The position numbers and the translations under genes are program-made. 64,000 bases of DNA from CAIMUX01 sp964473865 (GTDB taxonomy: Bacteria > Eisenbacteria > RBG-16-71-46 > CAIMUX01), in contig CAYYQN010000012.1 in the NCBI GenBank assembly GCA_964473865.1, forward strand, positions 1 through 64,000. Reading direction: 5' to 3'. The notes beneath the pieces were generated by a model. It was not told where the DNA came from and ran no database searches. It saw only the letters and a list, made by a program, of their open reading frames with translations. This document shows positions 16,827-25,623 of this stretch, one piece after another. The stretch's first letter is position 1. Every line of letters begins with the position of its first letter.

Positions 16827-18038
16827 GTGCAGTCGATCCTCCTGTGCACGATGCTTGTCGTCGGGGCTGTACTGCTGCTTCAATCCGCGTCTGTCATCTG
16901 CAGCTACTGGATTCTCGCAGTGGTGTCCCTCGGTCGGAGAAGAGTCGCGATCATCGGAGGCGACGCGGCCCCGACGCACCGCTTCCTGATTGTCATTCCG
17001 GCCCACAACGAGGCCGCCTCGATTGTTTCTGCGATCAGGAGTTGCGAGGCCTGCGAGTACCCGCGGAACCTGGTCACCGTGTATGTGATTGCAGACAACT
17101 GCACTGATAACACGGCGGACTTGGCGCGAGAAGCCGGAGCGTATTGCATCGAGCGGTGCGATCCGAAACGACGTGGAAAGGGATTCGCACTGGAGTATGC
17201 ATTCGAGACCGTGGCGGATCTGGAATTCGACGCGGTTGTCGTTGTGGATGCCGACTGCGTGTTGGATCCCGGGGCTCTGAAGGCCTTTGATCGCTCTCTG
17301 CGCACGGGTGATCGCGTGCTACAGACGAGCTACGTGGCGGCCAACCCCGACGAATCGGCGATTAGCTACGTCCTTGCGGTTGGCAACCTGATTGAGGACG
17401 AGTTCTTCTGGAGAGGACGCTCCCTTCTTGGTCTGTTCGTAGCTCTGAGGGGTACCGGGATGGTGCTGCAGCGCGGGGTCGTAGCTCAAGTGCCTTGGCG
17501 CGCGCACTCGCTGACGGAGGACACCGAATACGCCTACGCTCTGGCTCGCCAGGGAATTCAGATCCGTCTCGTCTCGGAGGTGGCCGTGCGCTCGGCATTT
17601 CCCGCGAACGGGGCGCAGTTGGGGGTCCAGCGCCGTCGATGGGCCACGGGAACTGCGGCACTTGCCAGGTCTCAGGCGTGGCGGCTCATTCTGGAGGGCT
17701 TGGTCAGGCGTCAGGGCCTTCTGGCCGACGCGGGCTGGAGCTGCTTTCTTCTGAGCCGCCCGCTCCTGATTCTATCTCTCCTGTTGGGTACAGTCCTGGT
17801 GGCGGGCAGCCACGCTCTGCAGTCGAGTCCGTACGGTACCTTGCTTCTCTGGACTAGCGTCGCCTTGGCCGTTCTATTGGGCGGCTACCTCCTACTGGGT
17901 GCGCTTCGACTCGGCCTTACCTGGCGGCGACTCCGCATGCTAGTTGTGTCTCCAGCCGTGGTGATAGGCATGGTGCTGATCGCTCTTCGCGGGTTGGTCA
18001 GCGTGCGGAAGCAGGACTGGGCTCGGACACCGCGCTAG
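16827..18038 (+). CDS. Membrane glycosyltransferase family 2 (processive-like)
   Basis: 403 residues. An N-terminal membrane segment (about 3-30) precedes the catalytic domain: FLIVIPAHNEAASIV, VIADNCTDNTADLA, the DxD VVVDADC, the catalytic TEDTEYAYAL and QRRRWATGT, a variant of the QxxRW acceptor motif. Three to four membrane segments follow (about 305-390). These motifs match cellulose-synthase-like and hyaluronan-synthase-like GT2 enzymes, so it may be processive, though single-transfer relatives exist. The start is GTG 16827, nine bases after the preceding stop. It is the last gene of the rightward operon, meeting the leftward acyltransferase gene tail to tail. Confidence 0.87.
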   Translation: MQSILLCTMLVVGAVLLLQSASVICSYWILAVVSLGRRRVAIIGGDAAPTHRFLIVIPAHNEAASIVSAIRSCEACEYPRNLVTVYVIADNCTDNTADLAREAGAYCIERCDPKRRGKGFALEYAFETVADLEFDAVVVVDADCVLDPGALKAFDRSLRTGDRVLQTSYVAANPDESAISYVLAVGNLIEDEFFWRGRSLLGLFVALRGTGMVLQRGVVAQVPWRAHSLTEDTEYAYALARQGIQIRLVSEVAVRSAFPANGAQLGVQRRRWATGTAALARSQAWRLILEGLVRRQGLLADAGWSCFLLSRPLLILSLLLGTVLVAGSHALQSSPYGTLLLWTSVALAVLLGGYLLLGALRLGLTWRRLRMLVVSPAVVIGMVLIALRGLVSVRKQDWARTPR

Positions 18039-18211
18039 CGAGTGCACGAGGAAAGCGACCCCGGCGACCACCGGTTCCGCCTGGCTTGCAGCCGCCGGGA
18101 AGCAGTTGCTACGCGGTCTGCGCCTGTGCTTCATGATCCCGGCCCCGGACGCTCGGACCCTGCAGGCCCACAGGCACGGGATGAGGTTCCCCGGGGTGCT
18201 CTCTTCGTTGG

Positions 18212-19459
18212 TCAAAGACGAAGACGGTCCAGGTCATTCTCGTCCGTAGATCCGCCGCCACTCGCTTTCCGGCCGGCGCGAGCGCATGACCCGGATCGAG
18301 GAGCGACATCGAAAGGAATCCCGTTCCTCCCCAGCACTGAACCGAATCTGCCTTGACTCTCCAGCCGCCGCCGGACTGTCCCCGGCGCGCGCCGAATGAT
18401 CCTGCACCAGTCATAGAGCCGTGCCGCGGGGCTGGCTCCCGGGACTACCAGATCGGCCAGCTGACGGCTTCCGCTGACCTGCCACTCGTACTTATACGAT
18501 TCGTTCCCCCGAAGAAACTCGAAGATACTGAGGCCTTGCTCGATAGCACTCTCGATGGCCATGCCAAGAAGAACGAACCCGACGCTCAGTCTTGCCCAGT
18601 CTCGATCAAATCCAGTCTGGTACGCAAAGAGCCTGCCGCCAGCCGCAAGAAGATACAGAAAGGCGACGCGTTTGCCGTCTACCGACAGGAAGTAGAGGCG
18701 CACCATCCCACTCGGCAGCATTCGACTCAACACCAGGGAGTGAAAGCGCGAATAGGCGTCCAGAGTCGAAGGCGCCGACAGCTTCTTCTGCTCCAGCCTG
18801 TCTTTCCGAAGGTGCACCATGGAGTCGAGAGCATCAGCAAGGTCATCTGATTCCGTAATGAGATCCAATGACACCCTGCCGGTTTTTTCCAGTGCCCGGC
18901 GATACCGTGAGATGCGGCGCCGCATCAGGGGCGACAACTCGCGGAGGAGTCCACCCCAGGAAGTGGGAAGGACTCGATAGGGACAGACCTTGTCTTGGTT
19001 CTGGACGGTTCTCAATCCGGGAATGTTGGCGCGAGAGATCACATGAAAGAACGGAGAATCGCGGTCCAGGTCCGCAAGTTCGATGGTGTCGCCGTGACAG
19101 GCAGCAGCGCGCAGATACGTGACGCACTCCTGGTACACCGGTCCTCGCCAAGCAGGCAGAGCGATGCACTCGAGGAAATCCGAGCTGGTTCGTTCACTTC
19201 CCAGGAATCGGATAATCCCCAGTCGCCGCAAGCCAAGAGCCTGGGATCGATAGAGCGGTAAGACGCCTACCAGACTCCGATTGGCCGGCGTTCGGAATGT
19301 CACGACACTCAGCTCACCGTGCCCATACACATCCCACCAACTCCTCAGCCAGCCATGGCTCAGGAAGGGGTTTGGGGATGGTGAACGATTCAGCAAGTCG
19401 GTCCATTGAGGGGCGAGGGCGTCCAACGCGGCATCGGTGACAACGGTCTCGACGATCAT
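18212..19459 (-). CDS. FemAB-like / CelD-BcsL-type GNAT acyltransferase 1
   Basis: 415 residues with two tandem GNAT-like halves typical of the BioF2-like (CelD/BcsL) family: N-terminal NPFLSHGWLRSWWDVYG and LVGVLPLYRS, C-terminal LRKDRLEQKKLSAP, VAFLYLLAAGGRLFAYQTGFD and FEFLRGNESYKYEW. Such proteins are thought to transfer acyl groups to polysaccharide or to sugar nucleotides in EPS loci; the substrate here is unknown. It starts 4 bases after the leftward deacetylase stop, so the two form a small leftward operon. The last 45 residues (basic, glycine-rich) look disordered. Confidence 0.82.
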   Translation of the reverse strand: MIVETVVTDAALDALAPQWTDLLNRSPSPNPFLSHGWLRSWWDVYGHGELSVVTFRTPANRSLVGVLPLYRSQALGLRRLGIIRFLGSERTSSDFLECIALPAWRGPVYQECVTYLRAAACHGDTIELADLDRDSPFFHVISRANIPGLRTVQNQDKVCPYRVLPTSWGGLLRELSPLMRRRISRYRRALEKTGRVSLDLITESDDLADALDSMVHLRKDRLEQKKLSAPSTLDAYSRFHSLVLSRMLPSGMVRLYFLSVDGKRVAFLYLLAAGGRLFAYQTGFDRDWARLSVGFVLLGMAIESAIEQGLSIFEFLRGNESYKYEWQVSGSRQLADLVVPGASPAARLYDWCRIIRRAPGTVRRRLESQGRFGSVLGRNGIPFDVAPRSGSCARAGRKASGGGSTDENDLDRLRL

Positions 19460-19463
19460 CGGA

Positions 19464-20495
19464 TCAGCTCCGGAAGATCAGGCCAGGGAAGACGCCGGCC
19501 AACCTGGTGGCGAACAAAGGCTCGTGAAAACGGCCGGCCGGGCCGCGGCAGATCCCGTAGGTGACGTCGATTCGCGGAAGGCTGAAAAGGTCCCGGGGGC
19601 CGGTTGGAGCGCCGGGGATCGTCGAACACGCGGCCCGGTATCCGCTGGCCTTGACCATTTCGGCTATCTCCGGGCTGAAGTCCGAGGGGCCGCCGTTCGG
19701 GTAGGCAAAGAACTCGACGGGGTGTCCGGTGTTCTCCTCCAGGACGCGCTTGCTGTCCTGAATCTCCGCCCTGGCAGCAGCGGACGACACCCGCGTCAGG
19801 ATTCGATGGGAGAGGGTGTGAGAGCCAATCGTGATCAGACCGCTCTGCTGCATCTCCCGGACCTCTTCCCACGACAGCATTGCACGACAAGGACTGCCGC
19901 CATCTCCCAGGGAGCGTACGATGGCAGCCACGATCTCCTGACGGTCAGCGTCCGGTAGCGACTTAAGGCGGCGATGCAGCTCTACGAGAACCCGTTCTCG
20001 ACGTTTCCGCCCTTCAAGGTCGAATCGCCCAAGACCGAACTCGGTGAGATCAAGGCTCGGACGGGATCCGGACAAGACGGCCGAGTCGAACTGGGTCCAG
20101 TGGAACGTACCGCTCGCGACGGCATCACAAGTGACGAAGATGGTCGCTGGGCATTGGTATTGACGGAGTATTGGAAACGCAGCGTCATAGTTGTCGCGGT
20201 ATCCGTCGTCGAATGTGAGAACAACTCCGCCACGGTTATTGCCTCCCCTCTCGATCTCGGACACAGCCTGCCCTAGAGAGATGATACGGTGATTCTCCAA
20301 CAGATACCGGATCTGCTCGACAAAGAACGATGGGCTGATACTTAGTCCCAGTGGATCGGCCGCGTCATTGATATGGTGGTACATCAGCAGGACGGTGGGA
20401 CGCCTCGGGCTTAGACGCCGAAACAGTGCGAGCCCTCCGCTGCGGACGATCGCAGTACAGACGCACGCTTTAAGCATCGTGCTAGGTGGAATCAT
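19464..20495 (-). CDS. Polysaccharide deacetylase (CE4) 2
   Basis: 343 residues. The NodB core is visible: VLLMYHHI near residue 36, VVLTFDDGYRDNYDAAF near 92-108 (catalytic Asp-Asp), SHTLSHRILT near 224-233 (metal-binding histidines) and VEFFAYPNGGPSDF near 257. There is no clear signal peptide, so it may act on lipid-linked intermediates in the cytoplasm or be membrane-associated through its N-terminus. The start could be ATG 20495 or the internal ATG six codons later (near 20477). It lies head-to-head across a 1-kb spacer with the rightward dehydrogenase gene and is followed by an acyltransferase gene, as is the third deacetylase. Confidence 0.88.
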   Translation of the reverse strand: MIPPSTMLKACVCTAIVRSGGLALFRRLSPRRPTVLLMYHHINDAADPLGLSISPSFFVEQIRYLLENHRIISLGQAVSEIERGGNNRGGVVLTFDDGYRDNYDAAFPILRQYQCPATIFVTCDAVASGTFHWTQFDSAVLSGSRPSLDLTEFGLGRFDLEGRKRRERVLVELHRRLKSLPDADRQEIVAAIVRSLGDGGSPCRAMLSWEEVREMQQSGLITIGSHTLSHRILTRVSSAAARAEIQDSKRVLEENTGHPVEFFAYPNGGPSDFSPEIAEMVKASGYRAACSTIPGAPTGPRDLFSLPRIDVTYGICRGPAGRFHEPLFATRLAGVFPGLIFRS

Positions 20496-21510
20496 GCCTT
20501 GCCTGGCTGATCACCGGAGGCGGTTGGCCGGGTGGCGCAGCCTGCCGCCATGGTCACGCGATGGCTCGCCCATCGTGGGGCCGCGCGATGGACCGATCTG
20601 CAGGAGTTGCCGAGATGTGCTCAAGACAGGCGATACCTTTCTGGACCGTAACCATCGAGTCCGTTTCAGGTACTTCCGACTAGACAGGTCCCAGCAGCTA
20701 TGGGCTGTCGGCGTCTTCTTCCCGGACGAGTCCTCGGCGGAGTGGTCTACAACTTGGGCCGGCGAACGGTGGCGGCAGCCACCTGGACCATACTAGAAGG
20801 GGCCGAATTCATAGTACTCCGCCGTCGGTCCTCGGGGAAGCCTCGTTGCTGGAACCTGCGTCCGGTGGAGCGGGCGCGACCCAGGCGCTGGAAACGCCCC
20901 TTCGGTAGATCGCGGCAAGTCCTGGCCCACAGGGGGCGCGGCCTCCGCAGGCGGCGCAGGGACGAACCGAGTTCATTGTCTCGGATCCCATCACGGGGAG
21001 TCCCGGGGCCGGTATCCTGGACGCCCGAACGACCTGGCCCTGGGAGTCCCAGGGGGCGAGATACTGTGTTCTGCTGCAGCCAATTACGGGGAGTTGCAGC
21101 ATGGACCGGATCATAATATGCTTGCCTACGCTGGCCTCGATGCGGAGGGAAAAGGTCGGCACCAGTTCGGGTGGATTGCGGACCTGCTTGGTCCGTGGAC
21201 GCCTTGTCATCAGTTTCGCGCTGGCGGAATCGGTCTTCGATGGTTGCTGTCCACGCGGGAACGGTCTTGCCCGGCCTGCGCCTGCCCTCCTGCGCTGGCC
21301 CTCATAGGGATGTCCGGACAGAGCCGGGGTCAACGCGCTGTCCGGATCACTGGTGGTTGCCGTTCGGCGCGCCGGGACTGTCTTGGAGGTATCGCGTTCA
21401 TGTTCGTATGCGCGGAGTCCTCGCGCGGTTCGAGGGGGCCTCGGTCCGCCAATCCTGCCCTTTAACATGTTGGAGTCGGCGCATTGCTGCCACCTACCTA
21501 GAGGAGGCCT
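20496..21510. other. 1-kb divergent spacer between deacetylase and dehydrogenase genes
   Basis: Several open frames exist here on both strands, but their translations are arginine/proline/glycine-rich without domain motifs, and none has a strong Shine-Dalgarno site. The only clear signal is AGAGGAGG at 21501-21508, the ribosome-binding site of the next gene. The spacer must hold at least two divergent promoters, which I could not locate confidently. A decayed gene is possible. Confidence 0.4.
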
Positions 21511-22815
21511 ATGACGAACGCGCAGGGAGAGAGTCCGACGGGGTGCACCCAGTTTGTCGCTCCATCGGCAATCGAGTCGCCCCGAAACGCGGCCGGCGCA
21601 AGGATTCCGGAAAGCCCCCTGCTGACTGTCGAGATCACTGACACCACAGTTGGCTTGGAGGGGTTCGTCTGCATTCACTCGATGGGAAAACGCGGAACGT
21701 CCGGCGGCATGCGCTGCGTCGATGATATCAGCAAGCATGAGGTACAGATCCTGGCCAGGGCCATGGCTTACAAGTACGCCTTCTATCGCATCCAGCAAGG
21801 AGGAGCCAAGGCTGGTCTGCGAATCGACTGGGACGAGTCGCCTGAGCAGAGAAGGCGTCTCCTGTGCCAAGCTGCTCGTCACCTGGAACCGCTGATCAAA
21901 CGACACCTGTGGTCACCAGGGACCGACATGAACTTCTACGAACCTGACCTTGCCGTCTTCACCGCTGCTATCGGGATCGCCTATTCGCCAGGTGGTGATG
22001 GGGGTGGATCGTCATATCGAACCGCCGTGTCTGGATTTGCCTCCCTTCAGGTGGTACTTGACCGGATGCGGTTGCTACCCGAGGAAACAAGAGTATCGCT
22101 GGAAGGGTTCGGAAGCGTCGCCCGGTATCTAGTTCCCTTCCTTAAGCAATACGGAGTGCGACTCATCGCCGTCTCAACCCATGCCGGTTGCGTCTACAAT
22201 CCAACTGGCCTCGACCTGGACAGCTTGTTGCGAGCTCAGGCGCGTGGCCACCCGGATTGGATCAAGACAAGCGGCCCGTGGGAGCGCCTGCCTAAGGAGG
22301 CCATCTTCGACCTGGATGTCGACGTATTCATCCCGTGCGCTCGTGTTCACAGTCTGAACGAGCAGCGAGCGGCCGCCATCAGGGCGCGGGTGGTGCTTCC
22401 AATCGCTAACGTCCCATGCACCGACGCAGCGCTCCACATTCTCGATCATCGCAACATCCCCTACGTTCCGGACTATGTGGTAAACGGGGGTGGTGTCTGC
22501 GGCCACATCATGGGCGGCGCCTCACCGGCCCGCCCGGTGGGAGTGCAGACGTTTGTCGAGGTTTTCAAACCCATGCTTCGTCGTCTGCTTGACGCGGCGG
22601 AAGTGAGCGGCGTGCCGCCGCGACTGCTGGCCGACGAGGTGGCCCACTCGGGCTACGAAGCGCAGGCGCAGGAGGCGTATGAGGAGACACATCTGGGAAC
22701 CCGAGCGGTCCGGCGGCTACAGCAGATGCACCTCCTACCCGGCGATTCGTACAGACAGGAGTTGCGGCGCCGAGTCGATAGAACCGTTCACCACCTCGGC
22801 AGTCTCTATCGCTGA
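21511..22815 (+). CDS. Glu/Leu/Phe/Val dehydrogenase-family protein in the EPS island
   Basis: 434 residues with the amino-acid dehydrogenase layout. The catalytic domain shows GTSGGMRCV (substrate glycine loop), MAYKYAFYRIQQGGAKAG (two lysines of the active site) and SPGTDMN (catalytic Asp). A Rossmann domain follows with VSLEGFGSVARYLVPFL, then IANVPCTDAALHIL and VPDYVVNGGGV. The expected chemistry is NAD(P)-dependent oxidative deamination or its reverse. The residues after the catalytic region diverge from standard glutamate dehydrogenase, so the substrate is open. It has a strong AGAGGAGG site, stands alone with its own terminator, and lies between sugar-modifying genes. It might supply an amino or keto precursor for a polymer substituent; that is inference. 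Confidence 0.82.
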   Translation: MTNAQGESPTGCTQFVAPSAIESPRNAAGARIPESPLLTVEITDTTVGLEGFVCIHSMGKRGTSGGMRCVDDISKHEVQILARAMAYKYAFYRIQQGGAKAGLRIDWDESPEQRRRLLCQAARHLEPLIKRHLWSPGTDMNFYEPDLAVFTAAIGIAYSPGGDGGGSSYRTAVSGFASLQVVLDRMRLLPEETRVSLEGFGSVARYLVPFLKQYGVRLIAVSTHAGCVYNPTGLDLDSLLRAQARGHPDWIKTSGPWERLPKEAIFDLDVDVFIPCARVHSLNEQRAAAIRARVVLPIANVPCTDAALHILDHRNIPYVPDYVVNGGGVCGHIMGGASPARPVGVQTFVEVFKPMLRRLLDAAEVSGVPPRLLADEVAHSGYEAQAQEAYEETHLGTRAVRRLQQMHLLPGDSYRQELRRRVDRTVHHLGSLYR

Positions 22816-22835
22816 CGGGCGACGCGGGCCCAGAC

Positions 22836-22863
22836 GGGCGGGGGATCCTCGGGATCACCGCCC
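22836..22863 (+). terminator. Hairpin after the dehydrogenase gene
   Basis: GGGCGGGGGATCC (22836-22848) folds on GGATCACCGCCC (22852-22863) with a TCG loop, one bulged G and one G/A mismatch. It starts 21 bases after the stop codon. CCATCG rather than a T run follows. Confidence 0.5.
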
Positions 22864-22964
22864 CATCGACGAGTGCGGCGGCGGGCGGAAAGGCATCGGG
22901 GCCGGCCGGATGAGTCCAGACATCCGGCGATCGTAGCGGGCGGGATTGCGTGCGGCGTCAGCTT

Positions 22965-22982
22965 GTTGCGAAGTATCGCAAC
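22965..22982. promoter_or_regulatory. Perfect 7-bp dyad upstream of the flippase gene
   Basis: GTTGCGA-AGTA-TCGCAAC is a perfect inverted repeat centred about 60 bases before the flippase start. The arrangement suits a small dimeric operator or a short RNA stem-loop in the leader. A related GCGCAAC occurs at 23010-23016, but no second dyad. Confidence 0.35.
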
Positions 22983-23032
22983 CGCTTTGCCGACCTGTCA
23001 GCCGCCAGTGCGCAACAAAGAAAGAACTCCAG

Positions 23033-24550
23033 ATGACCATCTATCGTGGGCGCCTACTACGGAGTAGCCTCTGGAACTGGCTGCTGTTTGGCACCACCGC
23101 GCTAATGACCTTCTTCATTTCACCGTTTCTGGTTCGAGTACTCGGCAGTGATCGATACGGTCTTTGGACAGTTGCGGTGTCACTGTGCGGATACTACGGA
23201 CTTCTGGACGTCGGCACTAGAAACGCTCTGGTACGATTCGTCGCCAGGTACCATGGCGAAGAGAACCCCGGCAAGCTCAGCGACACCATTGACACGTGTC
23301 TCGTGCTCTTTGGAGTGGCGGCAATCGGCGTCACGGTTCTTGTTCTGGGAATCGTGACCTGGCTGCCGCGGATCTTTCGCATCGACGCCTCGATGCTGGA
23401 CGAAGCACGGTCGGTGGTGCTGGTGCTCGGTTTGGGCTTTGCGGCGCAGTTCCCGCTGAACGCCTTGGCAGGAATTCTCGTCGGAATGCAGCGCTACGAT
23501 GTGCAAGCGCAGGCATGGATAGCGGCGGCGATTCTGCAGAATCTCCTCTATTACATTTTCCTGTCCCGTAGCGGCGGGGTCGTGACCCTAGCGCTGATCA
23601 GCGCCATCGGCAGCCTCTTCACGCTTCTCTATCTGGCGTATCGCGGCTGGCGATGCATTCCGGGGCTGCAGGTTCACTGGAGGAAGCCAGATCGGACCAT
23701 GGTCCGTGAGTTGTTCGGATACAGCACACACATATTCGTCATCGGGGTTGCCAGTCGGCTGTTCACGTATACCGCTCCGCTTGTCATTGGAGCGCGAATC
23801 GACATGCGGTCAGTCGCGCTGTACGCGATCCCTGTGACGCTCATCAGCTACGCCAGCAATATCGTAAGCAACTTTTGCCGGGTGCTTCAACCATATGCCA
23901 GTCAGGCGCAGGCGACGGGGAATCAAGAGGAGCTGAAAACGGCGGGCCTCTGGAGTGTGACAGTCAGTCTCATGATCTACGTACCGATCTTCATCGTCGT
24001 CATTCTGTCAGGGACCGAGTTCGTCGACGCTTGGATGGGCCGGGAGTTTCGAGAAGGCGCAAGGATCGTACTGCCGGTGTTGGCCAGCGCGTACCTTCTG
24101 GCTATCGCGGAGATGCCTCTGGAAAACCTGATGATGGGCGCGGGGGCAGTCCGCTTCCTTGCGCAAGTGTTGCTTGGGGAGAGCGTGGTCTGCGTCGGGC
24201 TGATGGCAATCCTACTCCCGCGGCTTGGAATCGCGGGGGCGGCGTGGGGCACAGCCGTCCCCATGCTCGTCTCGCGCGGCATTCTCATTCCGTTGGCAGC
24301 CAGGAGGGTCCTTGGCATCCGTCTGCGGGGCTACTATTGGAGCTGTCTCGGCAAGTGTTTTGTCATGGCGATCCCCGTCGGACTGGCTCTGTTGGCTGTC
24401 CAGTTCATACATCCGGCGAGGGGGTACGCGAGGGTGACTCGAGACGCCGTGGGTGCGGTGTGCCTGTACGGGGTAACCGCAGGATTGTGCACGGCGGAGG
24501 GACGAAGGCTCTTGCGGCGAGTTGCTTTAGGTGGGTCCGCGGTCAGGTAG
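23033..24550 (+). CDS. wzx: Wzx-like flippase (polysaccharide/MATE-type, O-antigen transporter family)
   Basis: 505 residues, about twelve to fourteen membrane segments spread over the whole length, beginning NWLLFGTTALMTFFISPFLVRVLGSDRYGLW, the typical N-terminal signature region of Wzx/PST exporters. It is expected to flip the undecaprenyl-linked repeat unit across the inner membrane for polymerisation by a Wzy protein (candidate at 41724-43211). ATG 23033 is preferred; an open frame extends to 22946 but runs through the dyad and lacks membrane character. AAAGAAAG just upstream is a weak ribosome site. Confidence 0.88.
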   Translation: MTIYRGRLLRSSLWNWLLFGTTALMTFFISPFLVRVLGSDRYGLWTVAVSLCGYYGLLDVGTRNALVRFVARYHGEENPGKLSDTIDTCLVLFGVAAIGVTVLVLGIVTWLPRIFRIDASMLDEARSVVLVLGLGFAAQFPLNALAGILVGMQRYDVQAQAWIAAAILQNLLYYIFLSRSGGVVTLALISAIGSLFTLLYLAYRGWRCIPGLQVHWRKPDRTMVRELFGYSTHIFVIGVASRLFTYTAPLVIGARIDMRSVALYAIPVTLISYASNIVSNFCRVLQPYASQAQATGNQEELKTAGLWSVTVSLMIYVPIFIVVILSGTEFVDAWMGREFREGARIVLPVLASAYLLAIAEMPLENLMMGAGAVRFLAQVLLGESVVCVGLMAILLPRLGIAGAAWGTAVPMLVSRGILIPLAARRVLGIRLRGYYWSCLGKCFVMAIPVGLALLAVQFIHPARGYARVTRDAVGAVCLYGVTAGLCTAEGRRLLRRVALGGSAVR

Positions 24551-24596
24551 GAATTACAGAGTGCCATGGCGAGCGCTCAGGAAGGGTAGCGGCTGA

Positions 24597-25613
24597 GTGC
24601 GAAGCACACGGGTTAAGCGCACGGTCAAGGCGCTCATAGCAAGATCGGGCGGGATGGGAGCGTTCCGGTGCCTTAGCCGGGCAAGAATCGCCATCTTGCG
24701 CTATCACTCTGTCCGAGAGTGTCCCGCAGACTACCGTTATACGATTGGCCACGGGATCATCCACGAAGCCATTGAGTTTGAGCGGCAGATGCGCATTGTG
24801 GCCGGAGCGTTTGTGCCGGTGACGATGGACCAGGTTCGTGCGTACGTCACCGGCACCGAGAAGCTCCCGCGACGGGCGGTGGCGGTCACGTTTGATGACG
24901 GCTACAGCGACAACTACGAGATCGCCGCGCCGATCATGGAACGAGTCGGCGTCCCGGGAGCGTTTTACTTGACGGTCGCCCCAGTGGAGACGGGCATTCC
25001 CCCTTGGTTCGTTCGACTGCGTTATGCGTTTTTCAGGTCTCGGGTCGGCAATTGGACTAGCTCCAGCGACGGAAGGCAATTCACTTTTGTGTCTGAGCAA
25101 GATCGGCGTGCGGCGTTCATTCACGCGTGCCGCTTCGTAGCAACACTGAGTGGTGATGAACAACACATCTATGTCGCGGGAATCGAAACGACATTGGAAG
25201 CCTCGATTCTCGAGTGTGTCAGCGGTGTGATGATGAGCTGGGCTCAGGCTCGCCATCTCTGCGCTCGTGGCCACACGGTCGGCTCACACACTCTCACGCA
25301 TCCGAACCTTGCTCACGTCGGTGCGGAAGAGGTGCTGCGGGAGTTGACTGTGTCGAAACAGCGAATGGAGACGGAGTTGGGAATCCCCGTGGTACACCTG
25401 TCGTACCCCGCGCCGATTTTGGATCCGCACTGGAATGAAAGGACAGTCCAGCTGAGCGAGGAAGCTGGGTATCGATCTGCAGTTACCTGCATGTCGGGCT
25501 TGGTGCGGGTGGGAGATGCGCCGTTGCGGCTGCATCGCGTGTTTGCCCCCCAGGACACCGCGGAGTTCCGATGGCGGCTTGAGTCGGGGTTTGTGGGTTT
25601 GGGCGGACGCTGA
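24597..25613 (+). CDS. Polysaccharide deacetylase (CE4) 3
   Basis: 338 residues with the NodB core: IAILRYHSV near residue 32, AVAVTFDDGYSDNYEIA near 95-111, FYLTVAP, GSHTLTHPNLAHV near 225-237 and VVHLSYPAPILDP near 263. It is related in layout to the leftward deacetylase at 19464-20495 (shared N-terminal pattern of an ARSGG/VRSGG stretch before the R-Y-H or M-Y-H motif), suggesting paralogy. It starts at GTG 24597, 46 bases after the flippase, and is followed after 10 bases by a GNAT gene, so flippase, deacetylase and acyltransferase look like one operon. Confidence 0.88.
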   Translation: MRSTRVKRTVKALIARSGGMGAFRCLSRARIAILRYHSVRECPADYRYTIGHGIIHEAIEFERQMRIVAGAFVPVTMDQVRAYVTGTEKLPRRAVAVTFDDGYSDNYEIAAPIMERVGVPGAFYLTVAPVETGIPPWFVRLRYAFFRSRVGNWTSSSDGRQFTFVSEQDRRAAFIHACRFVATLSGDEQHIYVAGIETTLEASILECVSGVMMSWAQARHLCARGHTVGSHTLTHPNLAHVGAEEVLRELTVSKQRMETELGIPVVHLSYPAPILDPHWNERTVQLSEEAGYRSAVTCMSGLVRVGDAPLRLHRVFAPQDTAEFRWRLESGFVGLGGR

Positions 25614-25623
25614 GGGAGGGGCG

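Noticed and set aside
21256..21273. Second sigma-54-like site before the dehydrogenase gene (GG and GC 10 bases apart, ending TTGCC)
   Set aside because: The -24 block matches poorly beyond the GG; expected by chance in 1 kb of GC-rich DNA.
20809..21906. 365-residue minus-strand frame in the 1-kb spacer
   Set aside because: Runs into the dehydrogenase gene, has no domain signature, and its composition is unlike real genes here.
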